Shown piece after piece: positions 5,156 to 11,985 of a DNA stretch of 16,457 bases; the stretch's first letter is position 1, and every line of letters begins with the position of its first letter. Position numbers and translations under genes: made by a program. The stretch is from contig CAYTQK010000043.1 of the NCBI GenBank assembly GCA_964439745.1, forward strand, positions 1 through 16,457, written 5' to 3'. A model generated the notes under the pieces. It was not told where the DNA came from. It did not search any database and saw only the letters and a list, made by a program, of their open reading frames with translations. Origin of the DNA: CAYTQK01 sp964439745. Lineage in GTDB: Bacteria > Desulfobacterota > Desulfobacteria > Desulfobacterales > Desulfosudaceae.

Positions 5156-8100
5156 ATGAAGCTTACTACTGGTTGTGTGCGGTCCGGTTCTGTTGTAATT
5201 TTTTTTCTTCTGCTGATATTGCTGGCTATCCAGCCGGCCGCGGCGGCCGATAAATCCAATCCGCCAGCATCCTCACGGTCGGTTATTTCCCAGAGCATTA
5301 CCTCTACCTTGGAGGCCATTGCCGTTAATGACCAGGAAATAGCGCCCACCTCTTCTCCAGAGACCAACCCCGGCGACGTGGTCACGTTCCGGGTGCAGGT
5401 TGCCAATACCTATCCCGAAACTCTGAACAATGTGCAAGTCGGTGTAGAATGGGGGATGGGCCTGGTATACCAGGGCAACCTTTCCGGAGAGAACCTGGCG
5501 CCCCGTTATGATCCCCATGGCCGGAAAATCCGGGTCAATATCGCCGAACTTACGCCCACCGGGGAAGGCACAGGAGAAGAGACCTACTCCTATACTTTTG
5601 ATCTGAAAGTCGCGGCCTGCGACGAACTTTCCCTCACCGTTCATACGGACGAACTGTACGCCGTCCTCGCCAAGGAGACTTATTACGTTTCCGTAAGGAT
5701 GGCCATACCGGAAATCCGCTACGCGGTTTCGGCCAACCCGGATCAAATCGCCACCGGTGAAACCAATCCAGTGGAAATCAACCTGACCAATGTCGGCCAG
5801 GGACCGGCTTCGGACCTGGTGGTGGGTTCCAACCTGGCAGCCTTCTCCGCCGCGGTCAGTAACGTGTCCGACGGCTTCGGGTATGATCCGGACACCGGCA
5901 TGTTTATCTGCGGCCAGGAGCTTTCACCGGGCCAATCGCTGACCCTGCATTTTGACATGGCCCTGGATTCGGAAGAGACCCGGACCCTGCCCAAGCGGGC
6001 CATTCTTTTCAGCCCCGAATATGCCGGCGGATGCGGCGAACGTTTCCATGCTTCCCCCACACCAGTGGTGCTGCGCCCGCCCCGGATGGACCCCAGTGGC
6101 AGCGGCGCCAACCTGGGAGTGGACCTGCTGCTGAAACTGCCGGACATGGTGGAAGAGTGCGGGGAATACCAGGCCGAGGTCAAGCTCACCAAGACCCGGC
6201 CGGATGATTATTATGACCTGGATGTGAGTCTTAATACCGGCAACCATTATACCTACCTAGGGGACCTGGAAGCGACCGGGTTCAACGGCCTGCGTCCCCG
6301 GGTGGATTCTGATGCCGATGAAGGCCGGGTTGATTTTTCCTTTGGCATGGATTCCCAGTGGATGGAGCAGCGCCTGACCGAAGGCGGCAGCCTGCGCTTT
6401 AAATTGCGCAAGACATGTGCCACACCGGCTGACATGACCACCACCGCAAGCTTTATTCACGAACTGGCCGCGGAAAGGATGCGGCAGCAGAGCGAAAGCG
6501 ACGAAACGTTTGATATCAGGAAACGGGAAGTCACGGTCCATGCCGAACCCCTGTTCAACAAGTATGCCGATCTCTCCCTGCGGGTAACCCCGGAATCCTG
6601 CCGGATTATTCCGGGCATGCCCATGACCTGGACCATTTACGTCGTCAACCAGGGCAGCGCCACGGCCACGGACGTGGTTTGTGAAAATATCCTGGGTGAA
6701 GGCCTGCAATTGCAGAATGCCGGCAGCAGCGATGCCGGTGCCGCCACGGTAAAACAGGATACTCCCGTTCACGACAAGACGACCGTTGCCTGGAACCTGG
6801 GAGATATTGGACCGTCCCGGCAAAAGAAGGTTACCGTGACGGCCCTGCCCGCGCCGGACCAGAAGGTGTCCGGGCTGCTGATGAACAATAACACCATCCG
6901 GGCGGCCTCGGGCTGTGACGACGAGGTCTGTCATTCCCGGGAAAAGCGGGCCCCCCGGTTTATTCAGCCGCAGGAGCGCATCAGCGGCAGCCAGGTATTT
7001 GAAGGGTGCGGCCGGCTGCACGGCTTTTTGTCGGTGACCGAGATGTACAAGTCCAACCTGTACAAGACCTGGGATGAGGACAACGAGGAAGATGTCTGGG
7101 CGACCTATGTGACGCCCGGAATCTGGGCGGCGTTGCCGGGAAGCTGCCAGCGGCTGATCGAGGTGTCCACTACCACGGCCGCGCCCGGCGGGCTGGCGGT
7201 GCAGCCGAATTTTCCCGTCACCGACCGCCGCTACCAGGGCTACCTGCTCTATAGCCCGCAGTTCGAGTTCTACGAGGGCCAGAGTGACGACAACATGGTC
7301 AGCCACCGGGTGGACGGGTACTTTCATTATAATACCCGCAACAAGCTGCTGCTGCGGTTCATCGAGCAGTACAAGCGGACCCATGATTCGCTATCCTCGC
7401 GGAATTTTACCATTGATGACAAGTATCATGCCAACCTGGCCCGGGCTACGGCCGACCTTGACCTGACCCACAAGCTGGGAGTGGGTATGAAATATACCAA
7501 CTATATTCTGAGTTATGACGCCTCTGAAAACGATCATGCCAACCGCGTCGACAATATCTGGGGCCTGACCGGATCTTTCCGCCTGACATCCAAGGTGGCG
7601 CTGTTTGCCGAGTATGATTACGCCAATATCTATTACAGCGATAATGACCTGGATAACAATGAACACCAGTTTTACGGCGGTGTGCGCTGGGAAATCACCG
7701 GCAAATCCCGGGGCCGGTTAAAGGGCGGTTATGGCAGGAAAACCTATGACGCTTCCGAGCTTTCGGACGTGGATACCTGGATGGCCGGGGTGTCCCTGGA
7801 CTACGATCTGACCGCCAAGACAGGCGTTTCCGTCAACGCCTCCCGCCGCTATGACGAAGCCCTGGGCTCCCGGGTGGATGTGGACAACCTGATCGCCAAT
7901 ACCCCGACGCATATCCTTACCAACCTGCTGGGCGTGGCCCTGGATTATGACATCACCAGCAAGCTGAGATTGAATTGTCATGCCATGGTCATGTTTGATG
8001 AATACGGTTATGAAGAGGATCTGCGGACGCAGAAGGTGCGGGAAGACACCGAATATAATGTCTCGCCGGCCCTCAAGTATGACGTTAACAAGTGGCTGTC

Positions 8101-8200
8101 CTTTGATCTGTCCTATATCTACACCAAGCGGGATTCCAATTACGAAGTGTACGATTATGACGATAATACGGTCTTTTTGCGGGCTAATCTTTATCGGTAG
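5156..8200 (+). CDS. Outer-membrane protein with Ig/DUF11-like domains and C-terminal beta-barrel (BBP2-type porin)
   Basis: I chose the ATG at 5156 because it opens a clean signal peptide (MKLTTGCVRSGS, hydrophobic 13-25, cleavage near AAAA-D32). An upstream in-frame ATG at 5036 would bury it. The mature protein is 983 residues. Roughly 52-170, 180-300 and 310-450 look like beta-sandwich domains. Residues 471-595 are a good DUF11 match (ADLSLRVTPESCRIIPG, YVVNQGSATATDVV). From about 623 to 1014 the sequence alternates polar and aromatic strands (VTEMYKSNLYKTWDEDNEED, FAEYDYANIYY, VSLDYDLTAKTGVSVNASRR), typical of beta-barrel porin 2 proteins of polysaccharide loci, and ends FLRANLYR. Twelve cysteines in the mature chain suggest disulfides. 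Likely it is the outer-membrane pore working with the short OPX protein downstream; no experiment supports this here. Confidence 0.82.
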   Translation: MKLTTGCVRSGSVVIFFLLLILLAIQPAAAADKSNPPASSRSVISQSITSTLEAIAVNDQEIAPTSSPETNPGDVVTFRVQVANTYPETLNNVQVGVEWGMGLVYQGNLSGENLAPRYDPHGRKIRVNIAELTPTGEGTGEETYSYTFDLKVAACDELSLTVHTDELYAVLAKETYYVSVRMAIPEIRYAVSANPDQIATGETNPVEINLTNVGQGPASDLVVGSNLAAFSAAVSNVSDGFGYDPDTGMFICGQELSPGQSLTLHFDMALDSEETRTLPKRAILFSPEYAGGCGERFHASPTPVVLRPPRMDPSGSGANLGVDLLLKLPDMVEECGEYQAEVKLTKTRPDDYYDLDVSLNTGNHYTYLGDLEATGFNGLRPRVDSDADEGRVDFSFGMDSQWMEQRLTEGGSLRFKLRKTCATPADMTTTASFIHELAAERMRQQSESDETFDIRKREVTVHAEPLFNKYADLSLRVTPESCRIIPGMPMTWTIYVVNQGSATATDVVCENILGEGLQLQNAGSSDAGAATVKQDTPVHDKTTVAWNLGDIGPSRQKKVTVTALPAPDQKVSGLLMNNNTIRAASGCDDEVCHSREKRAPRFIQPQERISGSQVFEGCGRLHGFLSVTEMYKSNLYKTWDEDNEEDVWATYVTPGIWAALPGSCQRLIEVSTTTAAPGGLAVQPNFPVTDRRYQGYLLYSPQFEFYEGQSDDNMVSHRVDGYFHYNTRNKLLLRFIEQYKRTHDSLSSRNFTIDDKYHANLARATADLDLTHKLGVGMKYTNYILSYDASENDHANRVDNIWGLTGSFRLTSKVALFAEYDYANIYYSDNDLDNNEHQFYGGVRWEITGKSRGRLKGGYGRKTYDASELSDVDTWMAGVSLDYDLTAKTGVSVNASRRYDEALGSRVDVDNLIANTPTHILTNLLGVALDYDITSKLRLNCHAMVMFDEYGYEEDLRTQKVREDTEYNVSPALKYDVNKWLSFDLSYIYTKRDSNYEVYDYDDNTVFLRANLYR

Positions 8201-8201
8201 C

Positions 8202-8277
8202 AGGTTTTGGGTTTGAGGTTTAAGTGGATAGTTTTAAGTGATTAAGTGTTAAGTGATTAAGTTTTACGTTTTTAAGG
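8202..8277 (+). repeat. TTTAAGG/TTAAGTG low-complexity repeat (S family), copy 3, longest
   Basis: This copy holds a clear 15-nt period: TTAAGTGATTAAG at 8234-8246 and again at 8249-8261. TTTTAAGTGATTAAGTGTT (8232-8250) occurs inverted and identical at 11899-11917. It sits immediately left of a reverse hairpin repeat, like copies 1 and 2. Confidence 0.65.
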
Positions 8278-8283
8278 GGTGGA

Positions 8284-8360
8284 GTCGTCGCTTCGCAGAG
8301 GGTCAAGATTGCCGCGGCCCGCTAAGGCGGGCCTCGCAATGACGTAGGATAGGGACGGGT
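8284..8360 (-). repeat. Dispersed hairpin repeat, copy R5a (reverse) plus linker
   Basis: Core 8304-8344 begins CAAGATTGCC and ends GCAATGACG, with closing stem ATTGC (8308-8312)/GCAAT (8336-8340) and inner stem GGCCCGC/GCGGGCC. The linker TAGGATAGGGACGGGTTTT follows. It is the best-preserved reverse copy. Confidence 0.87.
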
Positions 8361-8372
8361 TTTGGAACAGAA

Positions 8373-8439
8373 CATACTGGTGAGCGCCAGCACAACAACA
8401 CGTCATTCCGAGGAGCGCAGCGACGAAGGAATCTTGAAC
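8373..8439 (+). repeat. Dispersed hairpin repeat, copy R5b (forward, with leader)
   Basis: Leader CATACTGGTGAGCGCCAGC precedes core 8401-8436, identical over 36 nt to 3754-3789. Closing stem is ATTCC (8405-8409) with GGAAT (8428-8432). With R5a it forms a head-to-head pair within about 135 bp. Confidence 0.88.
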
Positions 8440-8501
8440 AAAAATACGTAAGACCGGACACCCGCTATCCGCGGCAGTAACTATGCCGGAGCAAACCCCT
8501 T

Positions 8502-8535
8502 AAAAGACGGCTCTTTGAGCCGTCTTTTGTATATT
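8502..8535 (+). terminator. Rho-independent terminator
   Basis: AAAAGACGGCTC (8502-8513) and GAGCCGTCTTTT (8517-8528) form a perfect 12-bp stem with a TTT loop, followed by GTATATTTATTC. The A-run on the left makes it potentially bidirectional. It separates the outer-membrane gene from the OPX/co-polymerase unit. Confidence 0.85.
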
Positions 8536-8540
8536 TATTC

Positions 8541-8569
8541 TTGCATTTACCGCGGTCTTGCAGGACAAT
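8541..8569 (+). promoter_or_regulatory. Weak promoter candidate for the OPX-co-polymerase unit
   Basis: After the terminator, TTGCAT (8541-8546) and GACAAT (8564-8569) stand 17 nt apart in AT-rich DNA, with 3/6 and 4/6 matches. A promoter is expected here because the terminator precedes a new unit, but the match itself is modest. Confidence 0.3.
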
Positions 8570-8652
8570 AATAGTTTAACTTTGTGTCTTTTGCCGTCAA
8601 CCGAACTTGAAAGCAGAATCGCCGCTGGTCGGTGATTGTAAAGAGTAAAACC

Positions 8653-9471
8653 ATGATCATAAAGTCTGTGTCCGTAAAATGGATGATTGTCTGCCTGGTC
8701 TGTTGTTGTCTTTTGAGCGGGCAACTGCCTGCTGCTGCCGCCGATTCCCAGAATTACCAGCTCGGGGAGGGCGATGTGCTGACCATAACCGTGTATGAAC
8801 AGCCGGACCTGAAAACAACGGTCCGCGTCAGCGGCAATGGTATGGTTTCCCTGCCGCTGCTGGGTCAGGTGTCCGTGAACAACCTCAGCGTCAAAGAGCT
8901 GGAGGAGAAAATTGAAGGACTGCTGGCCGACGGCTATATCGTCAATCCCCAGGTGAATATATTCATCGATGATTTCCGCAGCCGCAAGGTGACCATCCTG
9001 GGAGAGGTTAAAAAACCCGGTGTTTATGAGATCCAGGGCCGGACCACCCTGTTGGAACTGATTTCACAGGCCGACGGTCTGAACCGCGATGCCACGGACA
9101 CGGCCGTTATCCAGCATCGGTCCGCTCCGGAAACCGAGCCGCCGGTGCGCATCGATCTGTCCCGGCTCATGGAAGAGGGACAGGCAGCCGGAAATATCGA
9201 GGTCAGGGACGGGGACCACGTTTATATTCCCAAAAAAGAGGTTTTTTACGTCAGCGGCCAGGTCAAGAACCCGGATGTCTACAATTATGAAAAAGGTCTG
9301 ACCGTGATCAAGGCCCTGACCATGGCCGGCGGTCCCAATGACAAGGCCGCGCCGTCCCGGACCCGGATCATCCGGACGCGGGACGGCCAGGAGCACCTGA
9401 TCAAGGATGTGAGCATGGATAAGGTGGTGCGGCCGAATGATGTGATTGTGGTGCCGGAAAGTTATTTTTAA
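8653..9471 (+). CDS. Short Wza-like outer-membrane polysaccharide export (OPX) protein, Poly_export plus two SLBB domains
   Basis: ATG 8653 is preferred over GTG 8632: AAGAG (8641-8645) is seven bases upstream and the signal peptide (MIIKSVSVKW, then a Cys-rich hydrophobic core to 23, cleavage at AAAA-D31) then has normal length. The 272-residue protein contains a Poly_export domain (YQLGEGDVLTITVYEQPDL, about 35-110), a first SLBB domain (VTILGEVKKPGVYEI, from 113) and a second (VFYVSGQVKNPDVYNYEKG, from 197), ending VIVVPESYF. No lipobox is clear. E. coli Wza is about 100 residues longer and ends with the amphipathic helix that forms its outer-membrane pore; that part is absent. Short OPX proteins of this kind work with a separate beta-barrel, which fits the gene at 5156. 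It is followed by the co-polymerase gene after 39 nt. Confidence 0.9.
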   Translation: MIIKSVSVKWMIVCLVCCCLLSGQLPAAAADSQNYQLGEGDVLTITVYEQPDLKTTVRVSGNGMVSLPLLGQVSVNNLSVKELEEKIEGLLADGYIVNPQVNIFIDDFRSRKVTILGEVKKPGVYEIQGRTTLLELISQADGLNRDATDTAVIQHRSAPETEPPVRIDLSRLMEEGQAAGNIEVRDGDHVYIPKKEVFYVSGQVKNPDVYNYEKGLTVIKALTMAGGPNDKAAPSRTRIIRTRDGQEHLIKDVSMDKVVRPNDVIVVPESYF

Positions 9472-9497
9472 GATTTAAGGTTCAAGGTTTAAGGTTC
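9470..9497 (+). repeat. TTTAAGG low-complexity repeat (S family), copy 4
   Basis: AAGATTTAAGGTTCAAGG continues with TTTAAGGTTC, three to four short units occupying almost all of the 39-nt spacer between the OPX stop and the co-polymerase start. It ends just before the GGAG ribosome site (9498-9501). Unlike copies 1-3 it has no hairpin repeat next to it. Confidence 0.55.
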
Positions 9498-9510
9498 GGA
9501 GTCGAAACGC

Positions 9511-11712
9511 ATGGAAAATAATCCCGAGATCCAGGAACAGGAAGTCCATTTAAAAGATTATCTGCGGGTACTGAAGCGCCGGAAATATGTCATTCTGCTG
9601 GTACTGGCCGTGAGTATTCCGCTGATCATTATCCGGGCCTTTTCCGGTGAGCCCATGTACGGCGCCACGGCCAAGCTGCTCATCGAGCCTGACACCACGC
9701 CCACCCTGCTGACCGAGCATCGCCTGGGCCGCAATCCCGGCTTTCTGACCACCCAGACCCAGGTGATCAAAAGCAAAAAGGTGGCCCGCCAGGTGGTGGA
9801 AAAGCTGAACCTGGATGAGACCTACCGTCAATACCTGCCTGAAATGGAACCGGAAATGTCGATTTTTGACAAGGTGATCAACTGGTTCCAGGACCTTTTC
9901 GCGGTCGGCTTGAGACTGGCCGGCATCGGCGACGATGATCGGCTTGCGGACAGCGAAAAAATGACCGAAGCCGAGAAAGAAGAGCAGCGCATCAACACCC
10001 TGGTGGTGATGATCAGCGAAGGGATTACCGTGGAGAGCGACCGGGACGGCGGCAACGTGGTCAACGTCTCCTTTGTGTCCAGCAATCCGCAGCTGGCCGC
10101 CGACATCGCCAACACGGTGGCCGCGGCCTATAAAGGCTTTCTGCTGGAAATGCGCACCGAATCCACGGCCGAAACCCTGGAGTGGCTGAAAGAAAAGGCC
10201 GCCCTGCAGCAGGAAAAACTCCAGGCCAGTGAACAGAAGCTGCAGCAATACAAAAAAGAGCAGGACATATACACGGTGGGCGACGAGGAGGCCATGTTCC
10301 CCGCCAAGATCGCCGAGCTGAGCAATCGCCTGACCCGGGCCCAGGCCGAGGTGGGCGAGCTGGAATCCCTGTACAAGGAAATCCGGGGCATCTCTCTATC
10401 CGAAGCCATTAACCTGCCGGCGGTGGCGGAAAGCGAAACCGTCCGCTCCCTGCGGAAAAAGATTCTTGACCAGGAAAACGAGATCGAGAGACTGTCCAAG
10501 TCCATCGGGGAAAAGCACCCCCGCATGGTCCGGGCCCGGGATAATCTGGAATCGCTGCGGTTCGCCCTGCGGAATGAAGTGGACGGGGTGATCCAGTCCC
10601 TGAAAAACAAGTATGAGCTGGCCCGGGAAAAGGCGGAAATTATTGATATTTTGCTTGAAGAAACCAAGCAGAGCGCCTCGTTGATGAACGATAAATTGAT
10701 CCAGTATGAAATTCTGAAAAGGGACGTGGATGTCAATTCCCTGCTGTATGACCGCATGCTGCGGCGGATCAAGGAGTTTGACGTCACCGATACCAGTCAG
10801 CCCATTGATGTCTGGGTGGTGGAAGATGCTTCCGTGCCGGAATTTCCCCAGAACAAGCGCCCCAAGCGGACCCTGATGCTGGGCGGGTTGTTGAGCCTGA
10901 TGCTGGGGGTGGGGCTGGCCTTTTTCCTGGAGTACCTGGACAACACCGTTAAAACGGTGGAAGACGCCGAGCCCCGCCTGGGCCTGCCGGTGCTGGGCAC
11001 GGTGCCGCTGCTGAAGGATTCGGAGTATCCCGTGGAACAGATTGTTCGCAAGTCACCCCGGTCGGTGATCGCGGAAAGCTACAAGTCGCTCCGTACGGCC
11101 GTGCTGTTGTCCTCGCCGAACGGTGCGCCCCGCAGTCTGCTGATTTCCAGCATGAATCCCAGCACCGGCAAGACCGTGACCGCCGCCAACATGGCGGTCA
11201 CCTTTGCCCAGTCCGAACGCCGGGTGCTGCTGATCGAGTCCGACATGCGCCGCTCCCGGCTGCATGATATTTTCGGGGTGGCCAATGACTCCGGACTGAG
11301 TTCCTGGCTGGCCGGGCAGACCGAGATGATCATTCATGAAGACGGCGAATTGCCGCACCTGCATATCATGCCGGCCGGCCCGGTACCGCACAACCCGTCG
11401 GAACTGCTGATCTCGTCCCGCCTGGAGACCACGCTGCAGGAAATGCGGGAAACCTACGATTATGTGATCATCGATTCCCCGCCCATGATGAACGTGACCG
11501 ACGCCAACCTGATCAGCAAGGTGGTGGACCAGACCCTGCTGGTGATCCGCTCCGGCGTGTCCACTTATGAATCCCTGCGACGCGGGGAAAAAATGCTGGC
11601 CACCATCAATGCCCGCACCCTGGGCTATGTCATCAATGCCGTGGATGACCGGAAAGAGGGCGGCTATCACTATTACAATTATTACAGCGGTTATTACGCG
11701 GATAAAACATAA
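9511..11712 (+). CDS. Wzc-type polysaccharide co-polymerase with bacterial tyrosine kinase domain
   Basis: The 733-residue inner-membrane protein has a Wzz chain-length domain with TM1 at about 26-42 and a periplasmic part with a long coiled coil (about 225-410). The GNVR region (VNSLLYDRMLRRIKEF) precedes TM2 at 455-473. The cytoplasmic BY-kinase has Walker A SMNPSTGKT (547-555, K554), Walker A' VLLIESDMRR (572-581, D578) and Walker B YVIIDSPP (651-658, D655). The usual first aspartate of Walker A' is Glu576. The C-terminus is a tyrosine cluster (Y719, 721, 722, 724, 725, 728, 729) for autophosphorylation. The family controls polymer length and couples synthesis to export through the OPX protein, whose gene is just upstream. 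GGAG (9498-9501) lies nine bases before the ATG. Confidence 0.93.
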   Translation: MENNPEIQEQEVHLKDYLRVLKRRKYVILLVLAVSIPLIIIRAFSGEPMYGATAKLLIEPDTTPTLLTEHRLGRNPGFLTTQTQVIKSKKVARQVVEKLNLDETYRQYLPEMEPEMSIFDKVINWFQDLFAVGLRLAGIGDDDRLADSEKMTEAEKEEQRINTLVVMISEGITVESDRDGGNVVNVSFVSSNPQLAADIANTVAAAYKGFLLEMRTESTAETLEWLKEKAALQQEKLQASEQKLQQYKKEQDIYTVGDEEAMFPAKIAELSNRLTRAQAEVGELESLYKEIRGISLSEAINLPAVAESETVRSLRKKILDQENEIERLSKSIGEKHPRMVRARDNLESLRFALRNEVDGVIQSLKNKYELAREKAEIIDILLEETKQSASLMNDKLIQYEILKRDVDVNSLLYDRMLRRIKEFDVTDTSQPIDVWVVEDASVPEFPQNKRPKRTLMLGGLLSLMLGVGLAFFLEYLDNTVKTVEDAEPRLGLPVLGTVPLLKDSEYPVEQIVRKSPRSVIAESYKSLRTAVLLSSPNGAPRSLLISSMNPSTGKTVTAANMAVTFAQSERRVLLIESDMRRSRLHDIFGVANDSGLSSWLAGQTEMIIHEDGELPHLHIMPAGPVPHNPSELLISSRLETTLQEMRETYDYVIIDSPPMMNVTDANLISKVVDQTLLVIRSGVSTYESLRRGEKMLATINARTLGYVINAVDDRKEGGYHYYNYYSGYYADKT

Positions 11713-11728
11713 CACCCCCGCGCCGACC

Positions 11729-11820
11729 CGTCATTCCGGTGAGCGTCCGGCCATACACACGTCATTCCGAGGAGCGCAACGGAACGCTTGCCCGCCGGAG
11801 GCGGGGTGGGAATCTTGAAC
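11729..11820 (+). repeat. Dispersed hairpin repeat, copy R6 (forward, enlarged interior)
   Basis: A degenerate start CGTCATTCCGGTGAGCG (11729-11745) replaces the usual leader. Core 11760-11817 keeps CGTCATTCCGAGGAGCGCA and GGAATCTTG, with closing stem 11764-11768/11809-11813. It carries about 22 extra interior bases, including its own hairpin CCCGCC-GGA-GGCGGG (11791-11805). The interior string ACGGAACGCTT recurs in the copy fused to the ligase gene (14062 on). Nearby, CCCCG-GAT-CGGGG (11849-11861) is a further small hairpin. Confidence 0.8.
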
Positions 11821-11898
11821 CAAGGATACAAAGGACGTGTAGGGGAAGCCCCGGATCGGGGTCCAGGGCAGGCTCTTCAGTGTTCCCGCGGCAGCTTA

Positions 11899-11917
11899 AA
11901 CACTTAATCACTTAAAA
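11899..11917 (-). repeat. TTAAGTG low-complexity repeat (S family), inverted copy 5
   Basis: AACACTTAATCACTTAAAA is the exact reverse complement of 8232-8250. It lies right of a forward hairpin repeat, which on the other strand reproduces the S-then-hairpin order of copies 1-3. Confidence 0.6.
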
Positions 11918-11927
11918 CGTAACACTG

Positions 11928-11950
11928 CCTGTAAAAAGATTTTTTACAGG
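11928..11950. terminator. Hairpin with A/T-run stem, possible terminator
   Basis: CCTGTAAAAA (11928-11937) pairs perfectly with TTTTTACAGG (11941-11950) around GAT. The stem is 10 bp, but no clean T-tract follows (CTTATTATAATC). It could end the co-polymerase transcript weakly or act as a processing hairpin. Confidence 0.4.
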
Positions 11951-11955
11951 CTTAT

Positions 11956-11961
11956 TATAAT
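11956..11961 (+). promoter_or_regulatory. Consensus -10 box before the ligase gene
   Basis: A perfect TATAAT lies 24 nt before the TTG start, right after the hairpin. No recognisable -35 occurs at 16-18 nt (the position falls in the A-run of the hairpin stem), so the promoter call is tentative. Confidence 0.35.
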
Positions 11962-11985
11962 CGACCTATCGGAATTCTGACCGGC

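Larger units (their letters stand above)
8201..8652. other. Repeat-rich intergenic region between barrel and OPX genes
   Basis: The 452 nt hold an S-family repeat, a facing pair of hairpin repeats joined by the conserved linker, a strong rho-independent terminator and a weak promoter candidate. I see no gene. The stretch 8440-8500 contains only a small hairpin (CGGCA/TGCCG near 8475). Confidence 0.85.

Noticed and set aside
8440..8530. Riboswitch (c-di-GMP type) ahead of the terminator
   Set aside because: A small hairpin and GCAAACCCC were seen, but the conserved GEMM core and its stems are not present.
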